From an uncultured Hungatella sp. (GTDB lineage: Bacteria; Bacillota; Clostridia; Lachnospirales; Lachnospiraceae), in assembly GCA_910585435.1 (NCBI GenBank), contig CAJUEJ010000003.1, positions 124,001-188,000 of the forward strand: a stretch of 64,000 nucleotides of DNA. Reading direction: 5' to 3'. Position numbers and translations under genes: made by a program. Positions 61,198-64,000 of the stretch are shown piece by piece. The notes under the pieces were generated by a model. It saw only the letters and a list, made by a program, of their open reading frames with translations. It made no database searches and was not told where the DNA came from. The first letter of the stretch is position 1; each line of letters begins with the position of its first letter.

Positions 61198-62605
61198 TTA
61201 AATCACACCCGACCACCCGGTTACTGTCAGCAAGAAAACAATCACACAAGCCAGGGCAATAAATATCAGCACCTTGGGCAGTACCCACTGAAACCACTTG
61301 GCAAACGGTACATCTGCCATTACACAAGAACCAATCATCCATCCCAAAAGCGGCGAAAGCAGGTTCGTAAAGCTGTCTCCCATCTGATAAGCCACAACAG
61401 CCTGATTCAATTCCATCCCCAATGCCTGAGCCACCGGTTTCATAATAGGCACAAGGATTGCCGCCTTGGAAGTAGCAGATGGAATGAGTGGATTAATAAT
61501 CGATACAATTAAGGTCAGACCGATACTGGAAACCGACTTTGGCAAAGCCAGCAGCGGCTTGGTCAGTACATAAACAATCGTATGAATTACATTTCCATTG
61601 CCCAGAACCAGAGAAATTACTTTGGCAAGACCGATGACAAAGGCAACAAACGCCATAGAACCTAACCCTCTGGCAAAACTCTGCCCCAGCTTCTCAAAAC
61701 TCATCCCGCCAATCAATCCTACAATCACCATGGTACACAGCATAACTGCAATCATAAAATCAAACGTCAGGCTGTCGTCCCCGCCCATCAACGGATACAG
61801 CGCTATCACCAGATACTGCAGGACAAAAATAACAATCACCGCAATCTTTCTCCAGTTCATCTCCACCTTTTTCAGAACCTGGGACTCCTCTGCACCAGAA
61901 TCAGAAAGTTCCGGCCTCCATCCTGCCGAATACATCAGAGATGCCTGGGGATTCTTCCGAATTCTTTTCACATAGCGCATTACCATGACAATGGCTACAA
62001 TCAGAAAAAAGTTCATAATCACCAGACGGGTAAAAAATGCAGAGTACGGTGTCACCCCCATAAGCATTTGGGTCGTCGCCTGCTGTGCAGGGCCTGTACC
62101 AAAGCCAATCAGTGAAGCAAAGGTCGTAACTCCCAACGCACAAATCGGGTCAAGCTTCAGTTTTTTTGCAAACAGCACACCAATAGGAACCACGGCAATC
62201 AGCGCATCTGTTCCGCCAAAGCCGCCTAGATAAGCCATCAAAACCATCATCATGGCAATCAGGATTCCTGCGCCTTTATCTTTTAGCTTATAAACCCCCC
62301 CAGTTCATCAAGTCATCCATCACGCCGGTTTCAATCACAACGTTAATATTGGCCCCGGATATCATTACAACAAACATAATCGTTGCAGCACCAATCATTC
62401 CTGATTTCATCAACATCAAAGCATCCCACGGGCTTACCGGAGTTTGATATCCCAGATACTGGAATTCGGTTCCCACGATTTCTCCTGCCTCATTCGTGGC
62501 AAACTGCCCGGCGGGAATCAGATAAGTAGCCAGACAGGAAACCAGAATAATTCCTGTCATAATCCATAGTAAATGCGGCATCTTAAACGCTTTTTTCTTC
62601 TCCAT
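61198..62605 (-). pseudogene. YfcC-family (DcuC-like) transporter, frameshifted in a G7 tract
   Basis: Two frames, 62605-62288 and one from about 62299 to 61198, join into one 468-residue transporter if one G is removed from the GGGGGGG run at 62301-62295; 1,408 bases minus one is exactly 469 codons. Start ATG at 62605 has GGAGG 5 bases upstream. The N-terminal part (PHLLWIMTGIILVSCLATY, AGQFATNE) and many later spans fit YfcC-like basic amino-acid or C4 carriers. It may be phase-off, a sequencing error or a decaying gene. Neighbours suggest uptake of a peptide or amino-acid conjugate. Confidence 0.8.
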
Positions 62606-62631
62606 TGCTTCCTCCACTCTATGTACATTCT

Positions 62632-63251
62632 TTAGTTCAACACAAACCCAACCTCTGCACACACACCCAGGTACAGAGAAGTCTCGTCAATATCAAATTT
62701 CCCATTGTGGTGGGCTGCGCCACTACCGTAATCTTCATTTCGAATTCCTAAAAATCCCAATGCACCCGGATATTTTTCCAGATACATGCTATAGCACTCC
62801 GAAGCATACCAACGGTCACATTCCCCCAGAACATCCGTGCCGCAGATTTTCCCGGTCATTTCCTCCACCCGTCCGGCAACACCTGCATCATTCACCACAG
62901 GAAGCAGGCTGATTTTATTTCTCTCTGCAAATTCTACTGTACATTTATGGCAGGCGGCAGTATTTTGGGCAACCGTATTGATGATGGCCAAAGCCTTCTC
63001 CCCTTCTTTATTGAAATACCGCGCCGTACCTCCGATATAAGCATCCTCCGGAATTACATTGGTTGTTTCTCCCGCCTGGTACCCCTTAACAGCTTGTACG
63101 GCACCCCCATTGCCTCGATTTCTCTGACCAGAACCTCTCTTGTATGGTACTCTTCTCCAGAAAGTTCCGGATGGCGGTGAAATTCCCTTCTCATCTTAAC
63201 CATGTAATCCTGATACCTTACAGCAAGCTCTTTTACCCTGGACAACTCCAT
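62632..63251 (-). pseudogene. M20-family amidohydrolase, internally deleted and frameshifted
   Basis: The first 57 codons (MELSRVKELAVRYQDYMVKM, REFHRHPELSGEEYHTREVL) are the start of an M20 aminoacylase/amidohydrolase. The frame then stops, while another frame resumes with GETTNVIPEDAYIGGTARYF and ends with SGAAHHNGKFDIDETSLYLG, the C-terminal part. About 170-180 residues including most zinc ligands are missing, and the join is out of frame. Intact members are near 390 residues. It cannot be active. The deletion lies near 63080. Confidence 0.85.
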
Positions 63252-63294
63252 TGTTTTCTCCTTCCCCCTTTTAATTTTATTCTATACCGCTGCA

Positions 63295-63663
63295 TCACTT
63301 TTCCGCCACAGCCTCAATCTCACACAATACCCCCTTAGGCAATGTCTTGACCGCCACACAGCTTCTCGCCGGTTTTGATACAAAATATTTCCCATATATC
63401 TCATTAAACGCTCCAAAATCTCCCATATCTGCCAAAAAACAAGTAGTCTTAAACACACTCCCAAAGCCACAGCCTGCAGCTTCCAGGATTGCTCCCACAT
63501 TTTTACAGCTCTGCTCCGCCTGGGCAGCAATCCCTTCCGGTATTTCCCCGTTCTCCGGATTTACCGGTATCTGTCCCGAAGTGTAAATCACCCCATTTAC
63601 TTCAAATCCCTGAGAATACGGCCCGATTGCTCCTGGCGCTTTTTCTGTGTTGATTAACTTCAT
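63295..63663 (-). CDS. ridA: RidA-family enamine/imine deaminase
   Basis: 122 residues, the usual size. Hydrolyses 2-aminoacrylate-type enamines and imines to 2-oxo acids. The catalytic Arg is in KPARSCVAVKTLP near 103 and the C-terminal Glu in CEIEAVAE; GAIGPYSQ and YTSGQIPVNP are typical. AGGAGG lies 7 bases before the ATG. Sits between two PLP-enzyme genes that create such intermediates. Confidence 0.95.
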   Translation of the reverse strand: MKLINTEKAPGAIGPYSQGFEVNGVIYTSGQIPVNPENGEIPEGIAAQAEQSCKNVGAILEAAGCGFGSVFKTTCFLADMGDFGAFNEIYGKYFVSKPARSCVAVKTLPKGVLCEIEAVAEK

Positions 63664-63691
63664 GTTGATGTCCTCCTGCTTTTTATTCTTT

Positions 63692-64000
63692 TTATTTCTC
63701 TCCCAGATACTTCTCTGTATGCTTCGTATTCACCGCCTCACAGATTCTCCTCAGCCCCTCTTCCAAAGTAGCCTTAGGACAGGCCAGATTCAGGCGGATA
63801 AATCCATCAGAACTCTGTACAAACATGTTGCCCCCTTCCAGAAGCACCCCTGCCTTGTAAGCAAAAAACAACGGCAGATTCTCATCCGGCTCAAAATAAG
63901 CATTCAAATCCACCCAGGCCAGATACGTTGCCTCCGAAACCCGGTAAACCGCCTTCGGCAGATGCTCCTTCAAATACTCCCCGGTAAACCGGAAATTATT
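63692..64000 (-). CDS. MalY/PatB-type aminotransferase, 3' part (5' end outside window)
   Basis: The reading frame is open to the last base, so the N-terminal part lies outside. The C-terminal domain shows YRVSEATYLAWVDLNAYF, AYKAGVLLEGGNMF and FIRLNLACPKATLEEGLRRI, the end of a MalY/PatB-like PLP enzyme with its substrate Arg in IRLNLA. The predicted partner RidA follows 28 bases downstream. Two paralogous PLP enzymes thus flank this operon. Confidence 0.88.
   Translation of the reverse strand, partial: NNFRFTGEYLKEHLPKAVYRVSEATYLAWVDLNAYFEPDENLPLFFAYKAGVLLEGGNMFVQSSDGFIRLNLACPKATLEEGLRRICEAVNTKHTEKYLGEK

Noticed and set aside
63054..63251. Independent small gene of 65 codons
   Set aside because: It is the start of an M20 amidohydrolase that is broken by a deletion; the matching end follows directly.

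Overview
The window reads as chromosome of an anaerobic Gram-positive gut Firmicute, most likely a Lachnospiraceae (Clostridium/Enterocloster-like) bacterium. The signs are a mid-range G+C with strong AGGAGG ribosome binding sites and TTGACA/TATAAT promoters, a SpoVB-like flippase, several lipoprotein-dependent sugar ABC importers with YesM/YesN regulators, a NifU-type Fe-S operon with mnmA, and ferredoxin-linked redox genes. The genus is inferred from style only; no search was run.

Layout. 1-5.6 kb: end of a PLP aminotransferase, an NhaC-type antiporter, a zinc-ribbon membrane protein, a RelB/DinJ antitoxin without a toxin, an alpha/beta hydrolase and gpmI. 5.8-13.4 kb: a same-strand operon for oligosaccharide sensing and uptake (CE15-like esterase, YesM kinase, YesN regulator, binding protein, two permeases). 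13.5-16.9 kb: tpiA, pgk and gap. 17-23.2 kb: Na/Pi cotransporter, PHP phosphatase, large GH2 beta-galactosidase, tRNA-Val. 23.4-25.6 kb: an AT-rich cassette of three genes with its own promoter, ending in an Mrr-like nuclease whose frame is broken in a G tract. 25.7-34.5 kb: an odd transporter operon (propeller/binding-protein fusion, MalF/MalG permeases, HlyD-like adaptor, MacB-like remnant) divergent from an OmpR/histidine-kinase pair. 34.6-38.9 kb: tRNA-Ser, SH3b-amidase lipoprotein, mnmA, iscU, iscS. 39.1-49.2 kb: an ABC sugar operon carrying a GH10 xylanase, a GHL6-like hydrolase, a hydroxyacid dehydrogenase and an FAD enzyme, divergent from an IclR regulator. 49.4-50.9 kb: spoVB-like gene.

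50.9-55.7 kb is the most novel region. One consensus promoter appears to drive a HicB-like protein, two micro-ORFs of 26 and 24 codons that resemble amphipathic phenol-soluble-modulin-type peptides, a degenerate histidine-kinase-like protein, and a receiver-domain protein carrying an RNxxxH motif typical of HEPN ribonucleases. A divergent small gene looks like HicA but lacks its catalytic His. I infer a signal-gated toxin or antiphage module that matches no system I can name.

55.7-59.9 kb holds a ferredoxin/NapH-like/thioredoxin redox set, Crp/Fnr and MerR regulators, and a MerR-type promoter in front of an amine-dehydrogenase-like gene. 60-64 kb is a PLP-lyase/RidA/amidohydrolase/YfcC-transporter operon in visible decay: the transporter has a G-tract frameshift and the amidohydrolase a large internal deletion.
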